This document shows positions 19,426 to 28,611 of a stretch of DNA of 64,000 nt, in pieces (position 1 is the stretch's first letter; each line of letters begins with the position of its first letter). The notes under the pieces are model-generated. The model was given only the letters and a program-made list of their open reading frames with translations. It did not search any database and had not been told where the DNA came from. Source of the DNA: Nocardia nova SH22a (GTDB taxonomy: Bacteria; Actinomycetota; Actinomycetes; Mycobacteriales; Mycobacteriaceae); assembly GCF_000523235.1 (NCBI RefSeq), contig NZ_CP006850.1, positions 6,448,001-6,512,000 on the forward strand. The letters are read 5' to 3'. A program made the position numbers and the translations under genes.

Positions 19426-20985
19426 ATGCTCGGCGAGAGCACACCGGCGACCCGCGGGGATTCCGCGCTCAATGCCGCCCGCCGCACCCGCGAACTGCGC
19501 GCACTCGGCGATGCGGACCGCATCGACGTGCTGGTGATCGGCGGCGGTGTCACCGGCACCGGAGTCGCACTGGACGCGGCGGCCCGCGGCCTGCGCACGG
19601 TCCTGGTGGAGGCGAACGACCTGGCATTCGGAACCAGCAGGTGGAGTTCGAAACTGGTGCACGGCGGGCTGCGGTATCTGGCGTCGGGCGGCGTCGGCAT
19701 CGCCCATGAGAGCGCCGTCGAACGCGATGCGCTGCTCACCACCATCGCACCCCATCTGACCCGCGCCATCCCGCAGGTGGTCCCCGCCTACACCGATACC
19801 CCGATCGCGCAGCGGCTGCTGGTGCGCGCCGGGTTCCTGGCGGGAGATGTGCTGCGGCGCAGCGCCGGAACCTCGCCGCGGGTCCTGCCGCGCTCCCGCC
19901 GGGTCGCGGCGGCCGAGGCGTTGCGGATGGCGCCGACGCTGCGCCGTGCCGGATTGCGCGGCGGATCGGTGGCCTGGGACGGTCAGCTGGTGGACGATGC
20001 CCGCCTGGTGGTGACGATCGCCCGCACCGCCGCGGCGCACGGCGCCACCGTCCTCACCCGGGTGCGCGCGGAACAGGTGACCGGCGAGTCGGCCGTCCTG
20101 CGCGACACGCTCAGCGGCGAAACCCTCACCGTGCGAGCGCGTTCGGTGATCAACGCCACCGGAGTCTGGGCCGATGTCGTCGATCCGAGTATCGAACTGC
20201 GGCCCAGCCGGGGCACCCACCTGGTGTTCGACGCGGCGACCTTCGGCGGTCTCGACGCCTCGCTCACCGTGCCGATCCCGGGCAGCACCAGCCGCTTCGT
20301 GTTCGCCTTCCCCGCCGCCCACGGCCGGGTCTACCTGGGCCTGACCGATGAGGACGCCCCCGGCCCGGTACCCGACGAACCGCAGCCGACCGAGGACGAG
20401 ATCACCTTCCTGCTCGACACCGCCAACACCGTGTTGCGAGAACCGTTGCGGCGCGGCGATGTCCGGGGCGCGTTCGCGGGCCTGCGCCCGCTGCTGAGCA
20501 CGGCTGCCGACGCGACCTCCGACATCTCGCGCGAACATGCGGTGCTGCGGTCACCGGGCGGCCCGATCACGATCGTCGGCGGCAAGCTCACCACCTACCG
20601 GCAGATGGCCGAGGACGCGGTCGATGCGGCGGTCGCGGCCGCCGGGCTCATCGCGGGCCCGTGCCGCACCCGGCGAATTCCCTTGGTGGGCGCGGTATCC
20701 GGCCGTGCTCGCGACCGGATCGCCGCCGCACCCGTACTGGTGGAGCGGTACGGCGATCAGGCCCCGCTCATCGTGGCGGCGACCCGGGACGATCCCGGTC
20801 TGGCCGAATCCGTCGCCCCGGGCATCGATGTGATGCGCGCCGAATTCGCCTACGCGCTCACGCACGAGGGCGCGCTCGACGAGAGTGATCTGCTCGATCG
20901 TCGCACCCGGATCGGCCTGGTCCCCGATGATCGCGCGGCCGCCCTGCCGGCCGCGCGCGAGGCGCTCGTGGCCGTCCGGCCCTGA
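19426..20985 (+). CDS. glpD: Glycerol-3-phosphate dehydrogenase (FAD, respiratory)
   Basis: Oxidises sn-glycerol-3-phosphate to DHAP and feeds electrons to quinones at the membrane. The 519 residues have the FAD dinucleotide fold DVLVIGGGVTGTGVALDAAARG, the FGTSRWSSKLVHGGLRYL family signature, the INATGVWAD region and PITIVGGKLTTYRQMAED near residue 385. The product DHAP is the substrate of the alkyl-DHAP synthase-like enzyme's pathway next door. Synteny matches Rv2249c (glpD1). Confidence 0.94.
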   Translation: MLGESTPATRGDSALNAARRTRELRALGDADRIDVLVIGGGVTGTGVALDAAARGLRTVLVEANDLAFGTSRWSSKLVHGGLRYLASGGVGIAHESAVERDALLTTIAPHLTRAIPQVVPAYTDTPIAQRLLVRAGFLAGDVLRRSAGTSPRVLPRSRRVAAAEALRMAPTLRRAGLRGGSVAWDGQLVDDARLVVTIARTAAAHGATVLTRVRAEQVTGESAVLRDTLSGETLTVRARSVINATGVWADVVDPSIELRPSRGTHLVFDAATFGGLDASLTVPIPGSTSRFVFAFPAAHGRVYLGLTDEDAPGPVPDEPQPTEDEITFLLDTANTVLREPLRRGDVRGAFAGLRPLLSTAADATSDISREHAVLRSPGGPITIVGGKLTTYRQMAEDAVDAAVAAAGLIAGPCRTRRIPLVGAVSGRARDRIAAAPVLVERYGDQAPLIVAATRDDPGLAESVAPGIDVMRAEFAYALTHEGALDESDLLDRRTRIGLVPDDRAAALPAAREALVAVRP

Positions 20986-21028
20986 CCCCGACGTCGAAGG
21001 CGACGCGGCTACCCGGTCGACGGTTCCG

Positions 21029-21877
21029 TCATTCCCACAGCCGAGCAATCCTGGGCGCCAACGACTTTCCCTGGATTCGCCCGGCCGACGCAGCGGGCAC
21101 GCGGGTGACGGTGTCGAGCGGATTGGTGCCGAAGGCAGCGACCGCGTTCTCGTCGGGAACGATCGATTCCACCCGGGCGCCGCCCGCGACGAGGCCCTCG
21201 ATCTGGCCGTCGAGCGCCTCGTCGGGCAGGGGCGCGAGGATCAGCACCCGCGCGTATCCGGCCGCCAGATCCGCGTTCACGCTGGTCCGGATCCCGCCGT
21301 CCATGTAGCGCACGCCGTCGACGGTGTGCGCGGGCCACACCATCGGCACCGCCGAACTCGCGGTCACCGCGTCCACCAGCGCGACCCCGGAGTCACGATC
21401 GAAGACGCGCGGCTCACCCGTCGCGGTGTCGACCGCGGTGATCAGCAGCCGCTGCCGGGGCCATTCGTGTACCGGCAGACGGGATTCGACCACCGCGCGG
21501 CGCGCGGCCTCCGGCACCGTCTCGGCGGCCGCGGCCAGACCTCCGAGGCGCTGCCGCACGGCCGCCGGGTCACCGCCGGTCTCCTCGATGAGTTGCTCGA
21601 TCGTGCCCCACGCTGCGGCGAGCGGATCACCCTCAGGCACGATCTCGGCGCTCTGCAGCGACGGTTCGAGCTGCCGCCGCATCAGCTCCTCGACCGTCAG
21701 CCCGCTGGTGAGTTGCGCGGCCACATTGGCGCCCGCCGAGGTCCCGATGTACACGTCGGCATCGGTGAGATCGATTCCCGCATCGGCCGACCCGGCGATC
21801 ACCCCATTGGCCCAGGCGATGCCCGCCACCCCGCCGCCACCGATCACCACTGCCCGCTCATTGCCCATCACACTCAC
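21029..21877 (-). CDS. Patatin-like phospholipase
   Basis: A 282-residue serine acyl hydrolase. It has the N-terminal glycine-rich oxyanion loop VVIGGGGVAGIAWANGV, the nucleophile motif IGTSAGAN (GxSxG) near residue 47 and the catalytic Asp in YMDGGIRTS, completing the Ser-Asp dyad. No signal peptide, so it is probably cytosolic or membrane-peripheral. In-frame ATG 21868 is an alternative start. It converges with glpD. The substrate (phospholipid or other lipid ester) is not defined. Confidence 0.88.
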   Translation of the reverse strand: MSVMGNERAVVIGGGGVAGIAWANGVIAGSADAGIDLTDADVYIGTSAGANVAAQLTSGLTVEELMRRQLEPSLQSAEIVPEGDPLAAAWGTIEQLIEETGGDPAAVRQRLGGLAAAAETVPEAARRAVVESRLPVHEWPRQRLLITAVDTATGEPRVFDRDSGVALVDAVTASSAVPMVWPAHTVDGVRYMDGGIRTSVNADLAAGYARVLILAPLPDEALDGQIEGLVAGGARVESIVPDENAVAAFGTNPLDTVTRVPAASAGRIQGKSLAPRIARLWE

Positions 21878-22045
21878 CCTTCACTCGCACCGGCCGATCG
21901 GTTCGCACAACCACGACCGCGACGAGGTTCATTCCCACCCGTGTCTACCGCCACCCCACCCGCACACGGACTACGTTTCGCGCATACGGATTCGCATCCA
22001 TCGCTGGAGAGGTGATCGTCCTCGAGCGACAGCACAACCGAGCAC

Positions 22046-22226
22046 AGCATCGCCGCCCGGCAGGGCGCCCTGCTCGCGAAGTTGACGCTGTTCACCCCCG
22101 CCGAAGTCCTGCGGATGGCGACCTCAGGCAACGCGCGACTACTGGCGATGAGCGGTCGCCACTCCGGACACCGCGTTCCCGGTGATCATGAAAGACGGTG
22201 CCGTGCACAAGAACACGCTCGGCTAA
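22046..22226 (+). pseudogene. Amidohydrolase C-terminal remnant
   Basis: Frame 1 from about 22046 reads LLAKLTLFTPAEVLRMATSG then NARLLAMSG, the conserved C-terminal helix of imidazolonepropionase-like amidohydrolases. A second piece in another frame from 22176 reads FPVIMKDGAVHKNTLG and stops at 22224-22226, matching the end of the same family. The catalytic barrel and the segment between the pieces are missing. The end overlaps the convergent secreted-protein gene by 4 nt. The rest of the gap 21878-22045 shows no gene. Confidence 0.7.
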
Positions 22227-22672
22227 CCGCCGACCACCACGCAGCCGAAGCCGATCGGAACACCGGTGCCCACCGGCAGATCCAGCCAGGCCACCGGCAT
22301 CTCCGCGGGCTGCCCGGCCTGGATCGCGGTCAGCGTGTGATGCCCCTTGTAGGCGGGCACCCAGCCGATGAGCGCATATGCGCCACCGGGACGCACCGTT
22401 CCGATCGGCGCGCCGTTGTCGTAGAAGGTGACCGGCGCCCACGCGTCGGTGACATTCGCCTGCAGCGTGTAGTGGCAGGTGTCGCCGTAGTTGGTGGCCA
22501 GTCCGAAACTCAGATCCGGCATGGCGCCGACCTGGGTCGTCGCGGCCGCGGCGGTCTGCGGGGTGGCCAGCGCGAGCAGCGCGGCCGCACCCAGCGCGGC
22601 TCCCGCCAGGGCCGTGCCGACGCGGGCGCCGACTCCGCGGCGAGTGGTTCCGGTGGTGGTCGTCTCGTGCAT
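22223..22672 (-). CDS. Small secreted protein
   Basis: A 149-residue protein with a Sec signal peptide: positively charged N-terminus with RRGVGARVG, hydrophobic core TALAGAALGAAALLALAT and an AAAATT-type cleavage region near residue 45. The mature part of about 105 residues has an Ig-like beta pattern (HYTLQANVTDAWAPVTFYDNG) and two Cys that could pair. ATG 22672 was chosen because upstream residues are Arg/Pro-rich and would hide the signal. No family recognised. Confidence 0.8.
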   Translation of the reverse strand: MHETTTTGTTRRGVGARVGTALAGAALGAAALLALATPQTAAAATTQVGAMPDLSFGLATNYGDTCHYTLQANVTDAWAPVTFYDNGAPIGTVRPGGAYALIGWVPAYKGHHTLTAIQAGQPAEMPVAWLDLPVGTGVPIGFGCVVVGG

Positions 22673-22817
22673 GTGTCGTCCTCGTCTGCGGCGCGGCGGA
22701 CCGTGGGTCATCGGGACGATACCCGCACCGACACCCGTCCCGCCCGAATTCGGCCGCGTCCGGACCGGATCGGCGGGCCGGGGGCCACCCACGCGCGGGC
22801 AGGAGGACTATGGGGGC

Positions 22818-25118
22818 ATGCACCGCAAACCGCCCATCCGCGATATCGACGAGACCGATCTGGCGGTGACGCCACCGAAAGAGCAGGCCGCCGGGGTCAC
22901 CGCGGTCGCGGTCGCGCTGGAACGCGCGGTCGAGGAGATGGGCGTCGTGCGCACCGCCCGCACCCTCGCGCGAGTGAATCAGCGGCACGGATTCGACTGC
23001 CCCGGTTGCGCCTGGCCGGAGCCCACCGGGCACCGGCGTCCCGCGGAATTCTGCGAGAACGGGGCCAAGGCGGTCGCCGAGGAAGCGACACTGCGCACCG
23101 TCACACCGGAATTCCTCGCCACCCACTCGGTGGCCGAACTGGCCGGGAAATCCGGCTACTGGCTCGGGCAGCAGGGCCGGATCACGCATCCGATGGTGTT
23201 GCGCCCGGGCGATACGCACTATTCCCCGATCGAATGGGCCGAGGCGTATCGCCTGATCGCGACCACACTGCGGGAGCTGGATTCACCGAGCGAGGCGCTG
23301 TTCTACACCTCCGGGCGCACCGCCAACGAGACGGCCTTCCTCTATCAGCTGCTGGTACGCAGTTTCGGCACCAACAACCTGCCCGACTGCTCGAACATGT
23401 GTCACGAATCCTCCGGAACGGCGCTCACGAAGTCCATCGGCATCGGCAAGGGTTCGGTGTCGATCGACGACTTCGCCGCCGCGGATCTGATCATCGTCGC
23501 AGGCCAGAATCCGGGCACCAATCATCCGCGCATGCTGTCGGCGCTGAGCAATGCGAAAGAGCACGGCGCCCGGGTGATCGCGGTCAATCCGCTGCCGGAG
23601 ACCGGCCTGATCGGATTCCGGGATCCACAGACGGTCAAGGGATTCACCTCCGGTGTCACCATCGCCGACGATTTCCTGCAGATCCGGCTCGGCGGCGATA
23701 TGGCCCTGTTCCAAGGACTGGCGAAGTTGCTGTTCGAGGCCGAGGACCGCGCACCCGGCGCGGTGGTCGACCGGTTGTTCGTCGACGCGCACACCGCGGG
23801 CTTCGCCGAATACGAAAAGCAGATGCGCGCGGTGGATCTCGGCGATGTCCTCACCGCCACCGGCCTGACCCGCGAACAACTCGACCACACGGCAGAGCTG
23901 CTGGCCCGTTCGAAGGCCACCATCATCTGCTGGGCGATGGGCCTGACCCAGCAGCGGCACGGAGTGGCCACCATCGAGGAGGCGACCAATCTCCTGCTGC
24001 TGCGCGGGATGATCGGTAAACCGGGCGCGGGCGTGTGCCCGGTGCGCGGTCACTCGAACGTGCAGGGCGACCGCACGATGGGGATCTGGGAGAAGATGCC
24101 CGAAACCTTCCTCGCCGCACTGGATTCCGAGTTCGGGATCTCCGCTCCGCGCGAACATGGCTGGGACACCGTCGATTCCATCCGCGCCATGCGCGACGGC
24201 CGGGCGAAGGTGTTCATCGGCATGGGCGGCAATTTCGTCTCCGCCACCCCCGATACCGAGGTCACCGAGGCGGCCCTGCGCCGATGCGAGCTGACGGTGC
24301 AGGTGTCGACGAAACTCAACCGCAGCCATGTGGTCCACGGCCGCACCGCCCTGATCCTGCCGACGCTCGGCCGCACCGATCTCGATGTGCGCAACGGCGT
24401 GAAACAGCAGGTGTCGGTGGAGGATTCGATGTCGATGGTGCATCTGTCCACCGGGCGGCTGCAGCCGGTCGGGGACCAGTTGCGCAGCGAGGTGGCGATC
24501 GTCTGCGAGCTGGCCGCGGAGTTGTTCGGCCCCGGCCATCCGGTGCCCTGGGCGCAGTTCCGCGACGACTACGACCGTATCCGCGATGCCATCTCCCGGG
24601 TCGTGCCCGGTTGTGCGGACTACAACCGTAAGGTGCGCGACCGCAACGGATTCCAGCTACCACATCCACCGCGCGACAGCCGGGAGTTCCGGACCGGGAC
24701 CGGTAAGGCCAATTTCGCGGTCAACGACCTGGAGTGGCCGCGGATCCCCGCGGGCCGGTTGCTGTTGCAGACCTTGCGCAGTCACGACCAGTACAACACC
24801 ACCATCTACGGCCTCGACGACCGTTACCGCGGCATCCACAATGCCCGCCGGGTGGTGCTGGTCCATCCGGACGATATCGCCGAATTCGGTTTCGCCGACG
24901 GCGATTCGGTCGACCTGATCTCGGAATTCGACGACGGCACCGAACGCCGGGTCGGCGGATTCCGTATCGTCGGCTATTCCACCCCGCGCGGTAACGCCGC
25001 GGCCTACTATCCGGAAACCAATCCGCTGGTCCCCCTCGATCATGTGGCGAAGGGGTCCAACACCCCGGTCTCGAAGGCGGTGGTCATCCGCCTCGAGCCG
25101 CACCACCACACCACCTGA
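22818..25118 (+). CDS. FdhF/YdeP family molybdopterin oxidoreductase
   Basis: A 766-residue member of the DMSO-reductase superfamily, closest in layout to E. coli YdeP (about 760 residues). It has a CPGCAWPEP motif near residue 57, the FYTSGRTANETAFL, NNLPDCSNMCHESSG and GQNPGTNHPR cofactor-binding segments, and a C-terminal pterin-binding domain. The Cys in SNMCHESSG is the expected position of the Mo ligand. ATG 22818 has AGGAGG 11 nt upstream. It is followed after 18 bp by fdhD, whose product sulfurates this class of enzyme. The substrate is unknown; YdeP is linked to acid resistance in E. coli. Confidence 0.9.
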   Translation: MHRKPPIRDIDETDLAVTPPKEQAAGVTAVAVALERAVEEMGVVRTARTLARVNQRHGFDCPGCAWPEPTGHRRPAEFCENGAKAVAEEATLRTVTPEFLATHSVAELAGKSGYWLGQQGRITHPMVLRPGDTHYSPIEWAEAYRLIATTLRELDSPSEALFYTSGRTANETAFLYQLLVRSFGTNNLPDCSNMCHESSGTALTKSIGIGKGSVSIDDFAAADLIIVAGQNPGTNHPRMLSALSNAKEHGARVIAVNPLPETGLIGFRDPQTVKGFTSGVTIADDFLQIRLGGDMALFQGLAKLLFEAEDRAPGAVVDRLFVDAHTAGFAEYEKQMRAVDLGDVLTATGLTREQLDHTAELLARSKATIICWAMGLTQQRHGVATIEEATNLLLLRGMIGKPGAGVCPVRGHSNVQGDRTMGIWEKMPETFLAALDSEFGISAPREHGWDTVDSIRAMRDGRAKVFIGMGGNFVSATPDTEVTEAALRRCELTVQVSTKLNRSHVVHGRTALILPTLGRTDLDVRNGVKQQVSVEDSMSMVHLSTGRLQPVGDQLRSEVAIVCELAAELFGPGHPVPWAQFRDDYDRIRDAISRVVPGCADYNRKVRDRNGFQLPHPPRDSREFRTGTGKANFAVNDLEWPRIPAGRLLLQTLRSHDQYNTTIYGLDDRYRGIHNARRVVLVHPDDIAEFGFADGDSVDLISEFDDGTERRVGGFRIVGYSTPRGNAAAYYPETNPLVPLDHVAKGSNTPVSKAVVIRLEPHHHTT

Positions 25119-25136
25119 CCCTTACGCGAGGTAGTT

Positions 25137-25970
25137 GTGAGCAGAGTAACCGCGCGCAGGCCGACCCGGCGCATCACACCGGCGGGCGTCATCTCCCGTC
25201 CCGACACCCTGGCGGTGGAGGAACCACTCGAGATCCGCATCGCCGGTTCGGCGCTGACCGTCACCATGCGGACCCCGGGCAACGATATCGATCTCGTGCA
25301 CGGATTCCTGTTGAGCGAGAACATCATCGAGTCGGCCGAGGACATCGTGTCGGCGCGGTACTGCGCGGGCACCGATGACGAAGGTCGAAATACCTACAAC
25401 GTGCTGGATGTCGAACTGCGGCATCCCGTTCCGGTGCGCCCGCGCGGATTCGTCACCAACAGCTCGTGCGGTCTGTGCGGCACCACCGCGCTCGACCAGG
25501 TCCGCACCCGCAGCCGATTCCCGATCCCGGCCGGGACGCCGCGGATCGATCCGGCGGTGCTCGCCACCCTGCCCGGCGAACTCCGCAGCCGCCAAACGGT
25601 TTTCGACGCCACCGGCGGCCTGCACGCGGCCGGGCTGTTCACTCCCGACGGGGAGGCCCTCGTCGTGCGCGAGGACATCGGACGCCACAACGCGGTCGAC
25701 AAGGTGATCGGCTGGGCCCTGCGCGAACAGCGCGTCCCGGCCCACGACACCGTGCTGATGGTCAGCGGCCGCACCTCGTTCGAACTGGTCCAGAAGGCCG
25801 TCATGGCCGGTATCCCGGTGCTCGGGGCGGTGTCGGCGCCGAGTTCCCTGGCCGTCGATCTGGCCACCGACAACGGTGTGACCCTCGCCGGATTCCTGCG
25901 CGGCGACACCATGAACGTCTACAGCGGCGCCGAACGGCTGATCCCCGAGGTCGCGACGGCGAGTTCCTGA
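25137..25970 (+). CDS. fdhD: Formate dehydrogenase accessory sulfurtransferase
   Basis: FdhD carries sulfur from a cysteine desulfurase to the Mo-bis-MGD cofactor of formate dehydrogenase-like enzymes. The 277-residue product has the invariant CGLCGT motif, EEPLEIRI near the N-terminus, DVGRHNA-type EDIGRHNAVDK and SGRTSFELVQKA. GTG start at 25137. Genetic linkage with the YdeP-like gene suggests that enzyme is its client. Confidence 0.95.
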   Translation: MSRVTARRPTRRITPAGVISRPDTLAVEEPLEIRIAGSALTVTMRTPGNDIDLVHGFLLSENIIESAEDIVSARYCAGTDDEGRNTYNVLDVELRHPVPVRPRGFVTNSSCGLCGTTALDQVRTRSRFPIPAGTPRIDPAVLATLPGELRSRQTVFDATGGLHAAGLFTPDGEALVVREDIGRHNAVDKVIGWALREQRVPAHDTVLMVSGRTSFELVQKAVMAGIPVLGAVSAPSSLAVDLATDNGVTLAGFLRGDTMNVYSGAERLIPEVATASS

Positions 25971-26042
25971 ACCCGCGACCCCGGCGCCGGAGTCTTTGCT
26001 ACGCTGCGGACTAGAACACGTTTCATTTCCTTGGGAGTTCAC

Positions 26043-26417
26043 ATGGCAGCGCAGCAGATCCGCGAAACGGTCGAACGCTACGTGCAATTGGTGCAAACCG
26101 GCCCGACCTCGGAGATCCTGGCGCTCTACGCCCCCGATGCCGTCGTCGAGGACCCCATCGGCAGCGATCCGCGCCACGGTCACGAGGCCATCGGCGAGCT
26201 CTACCGGGCACTGGAATCCATGCAGCGCAAGACCGAGCTGCACGCCGCCCGGGTCGTGGGCAATCACGCGGCGGTGTCGTTCACCATGGTCGGCGAGGGC
26301 AACAGCCACCGGATGACGCTGTCCGCGATCGACGCGATGGAATTCGACGATCAGGGCAAGATCAAGAGCATGCGGGCGTACTGGGGCCCGGACGATCTGA
26401 GCAGCGAAAAGATCTGA
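26043..26417 (+). CDS. NTF2-like/SnoaL fold protein (steroid isomerase-like)
   Basis: A 124-residue cone-shaped alpha+beta barrel protein. The pattern YVQLVQTGPTSEILALYAPDAVVEDPIGS, then GHEAIGELYRAL, then a beta-sheet ending SMRAYWGPDD, is the nuclear transport factor 2/ketosteroid isomerase-like group. The Asp in VVEDPIG is at the place of a catalytic acid in some members. ATG 26043 is preferred to TTG 26031. Substrate not known. Confidence 0.8.
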   Translation: MAAQQIRETVERYVQLVQTGPTSEILALYAPDAVVEDPIGSDPRHGHEAIGELYRALESMQRKTELHAARVVGNHAAVSFTMVGEGNSHRMTLSAIDAMEFDDQGKIKSMRAYWGPDDLSSEKI

Positions 26418-26573
26418 GCCTGCACGAAGCGACCGCGACGGCGATCGTCCGACGCACCATCGGTGCGCCTGGCGGTCGCCGTCGGCCTCTCCGCCCCCTT
26501 GTCCCTCCGAATTGCCCGGCTTACCGTTGATCCACAACCGGTTGGCCGCAACCGGCCGGAGGGAGGGCGCGCG

Positions 26574-27107
26574 ATGCGAATCTCGGTACACGGCACGGGC
26601 GAAGGCGTCCGGGTACGCATGCGCCTCGATATCGATCGGCGCCGCTGGCTGATCACCTGGATCGCACTGGGGCTGCTGACCGCCACCGGTGTGATCATCG
26701 GACTCTGGGCGGTCCTGCTCCCGGAGCCCTGGTACCGCAGTTTCCCCGGCCTCGGCCTGAACTGGGTGTCGGCCGACGGCCCGTTCAACCACCACCTCTC
26801 CGGTGATGTGGGCGCCTTCTTCCTGGGCTTCGGCGCGATGGGCCTGGCGGCCATGTACTACCGCGACAGCCTCGTCGCCCGCGTCACCGGAATCGGCTGG
26901 CTGGTCTTCGGAATACCGCACCTGATCTATCACGCCTCGCACAAGCCCGCGGACATGGGCACCGGCAACTTCGTCCTCGAGGTGATCGCCGCGGCATTGC
27001 TGCCGATCCTGGCCGCCGTGGTGATCGCGGCCGCACCACGTCCACGGACCCAGCCGCGCGATCCCGCACCGATGAATTTCCGATTCCCGGGCCGTCGTAC
27101 CAGATGA
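26574..27107 (+). CDS. Integral membrane protein, unknown
   Basis: A 177-residue protein with four predicted helices (WLITWIALGLLTATGVIIGLW, a Gly-rich one around GAFFLGFGAMGLAAMYY, ITGIGWLVFGIPHLIYHA and VLEVIAAALLPILAAVVI). GGAGGGAGGG lies just upstream of ATG 26574. The histidines in the PHLIYH segment and the layout are seen in small actinobacterial membrane proteins of unknown role. No function assigned. Confidence 0.8.
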   Translation: MRISVHGTGEGVRVRMRLDIDRRRWLITWIALGLLTATGVIIGLWAVLLPEPWYRSFPGLGLNWVSADGPFNHHLSGDVGAFFLGFGAMGLAAMYYRDSLVARVTGIGWLVFGIPHLIYHASHKPADMGTGNFVLEVIAAALLPILAAVVIAAAPRPRTQPRDPAPMNFRFPGRRTR

Positions 27108-27282
27108 CAGCATCGTAGTAACAAGGCCACCGCCAGCGGCGATGACCAAACATCGGAGAAAAGGTTCAACGGCGAACCAGGAAGATCAACGGCGATCTTC
27201 GGCATCGGGCGCGACGGGTCATCCGATCGTCACCGCCTCCGCACGGTAGTACGGCAGGGGGACCGCACAACTGGACAGGTTT

Positions 27283-27744
27283 TCACCGCACGGGCGACTC
27301 ACCCGTTTCCGTGATCTCGGCACGCGGGATTTCCGCCAGCGTCATGAGCGCATTGAGGAATCCGTTCCGGTCCGCCGCATCGAGGCGGCCGAGCATTCTT
27401 TCCTCCGCTGCCTGGATATCGGCCTGGGTCGCCTCGGCCAGTGCCCGCCCCTCGGCGGTCACCGCCAGCAGCCGGGCCCGCCGATCGGCCGGATCGGGAT
27501 AACGCTCGATCAGACCACGTTCCTGCAGGTCGTCCAGAACCGCGATGATCCGCGTCTTGTCGGCCCCGATCTCATCCGCCAGCACGCCCTGACCCCGGGC
27601 GGGCCCGCGACCCAGCTGTAGCAGCACCGCGTACGCCCACATCGTCAGGCCGTGGGAATCGAGTACGGGCCGCTCGGCCGCCATGAGGGCGCGTCCGAGC
27701 GGAACGATCATCGCCGCCAGATCTGGTCGCTGTGCATCCGCCAT
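27283..27744 (-). CDS. MarR family regulator
   Basis: A 153-residue dimeric winged-helix regulator. It has the recognition helix region GVLADEIGADKTRIIAVLDDLQERGLIER and the wing DPADRRARLLAVTAEGRAL, both typical of MarR. ATG 27744 gives a normal length; the frame extends upstream without a start that fits. The region 27108-27282 holds no gene I recognise. Target genes unknown. Confidence 0.9.
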   Translation of the reverse strand: MADAQRPDLAAMIVPLGRALMAAERPVLDSHGLTMWAYAVLLQLGRGPARGQGVLADEIGADKTRIIAVLDDLQERGLIERYPDPADRRARLLAVTAEGRALAEATQADIQAAEERMLGRLDAADRNGFLNALMTLAEIPRAEITETGESPVR

Positions 27745-27853
27745 GCCGAACAAGATACGTCCTCGCCCGGATCCACCCGAAGGCTTCCGGCAACCGGCCG
27801 CGGCCACGGTCGTGGCGTATCGGACGCCGGTTCCGATTACGCTGTCGCAGCGC

Positions 27854-28456
27854 CTATTTCACCGCGTCGGGCCACTGCGGCGAGCGGCCGAGATGGGTGA
27901 GGATCCGATGCAGCGGATCGGAGTCGCCGGTCTCCGGCAACGCCAGCGCGAACGGCGAACCCGGTTGCAGCCGAATCTCGCCGTCGGGCACCGCCTCCGC
28001 GACCCGCAGGGCCGGTTCCGCCAGTTCCGGATCGAGTTCGTACGGCAGTCCGAGCGCGCGGGCGACATCCCAGCCGTGCACCACGTAGTCGATGAGATGG
28101 AAGCCGATCGCCTGGTATCCGGGCGCGGTGAAGCCCGGAGCGAATTCCGGAAGCTCGAAATCCCTTTCCTGAACACCATTTTCGGCGAAGGCCACGATCA
28201 CGTCCGCTGCCGCCTCCCGATAGGCGGCCACCGGATCCGCCGCCGTGTCACCCATGCGCCACAGGTCGAGATCACCACCGCCACCACGGGCCGCGGCCGC
28301 GAAGCCGCGATGCTGAACGGTCATATGGGTGAGCAGTCGGGCGAGATCCCACTCGCCACACGGGGTGGGCCGTCCGAGATCGGCCGCTCCCACCCGATCC
28401 ACCAGGGACACGCTGTAGTCGACCGCCGTGCGGTCCAGTTCGGAAATGTTAGTCAT
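27854..28456 (-). CDS. TIGR03086 family (DinB-like, metal-binding) protein
   Basis: A 200-residue four-helix-bundle protein of the maleylpyruvate isomerase/DinB superfamily. PTPCGEWDLARLLTHM supplies the first metal His, and HLIDYVVHGWDVARALG supplies the other two, as in TIGR03086. Mycothiol-dependent enzymes are known in this superfamily, which suits an actinobacterium, but this member's reaction is unknown. Confidence 0.85.
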   Translation of the reverse strand: MTNISELDRTAVDYSVSLVDRVGAADLGRPTPCGEWDLARLLTHMTVQHRGFAAAARGGGGDLDLWRMGDTAADPVAAYREAAADVIVAFAENGVQERDFELPEFAPGFTAPGYQAIGFHLIDYVVHGWDVARALGLPYELDPELAEPALRVAEAVPDGEIRLQPGSPFALALPETGDSDPLHRILTHLGRSPQWPDAVK

Positions 28457-28471
28457 GGACTTATCGTAAGC

Positions 28472-28494
28472 GTGAGCACATTATATGTACACAC
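28472..28494. promoter_or_regulatory. Imperfect palindrome upstream of TIGR03086 gene
   Basis: GTGAGCACAT-TAT-ATGTACACAC, with 8 of 10 arm positions symmetric, starts 15 bp upstream of the TIGR03086 gene start in a locally AT-rich stretch. It is a plausible operator or the promoter region of that gene or of the divergent carboxymuconolactone decarboxylase gene. No regulator assigned. Confidence 0.4.
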
Positions 28495-28611
28495 TTATTT
28501 ATTACTGGCCTACGCTCGGTTCAGAGCCGAGATCCACGTCACATCCATGCCCCGTCACATCGGCGGCCGATACCTCGTCCAAGGGGTGAACCGTCCTCCG
28601 AAGGGAGAATC

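Noticed and set aside
18730..20538. 602-codon minus-strand frame over tetR and glpD
   Set aside because: Shadow of two well-supported plus-strand genes.
25122..27149. 675-codon minus-strand frame over fdhD
   Set aside because: Antisense of fdhD and of the NTF2-like and membrane protein genes.
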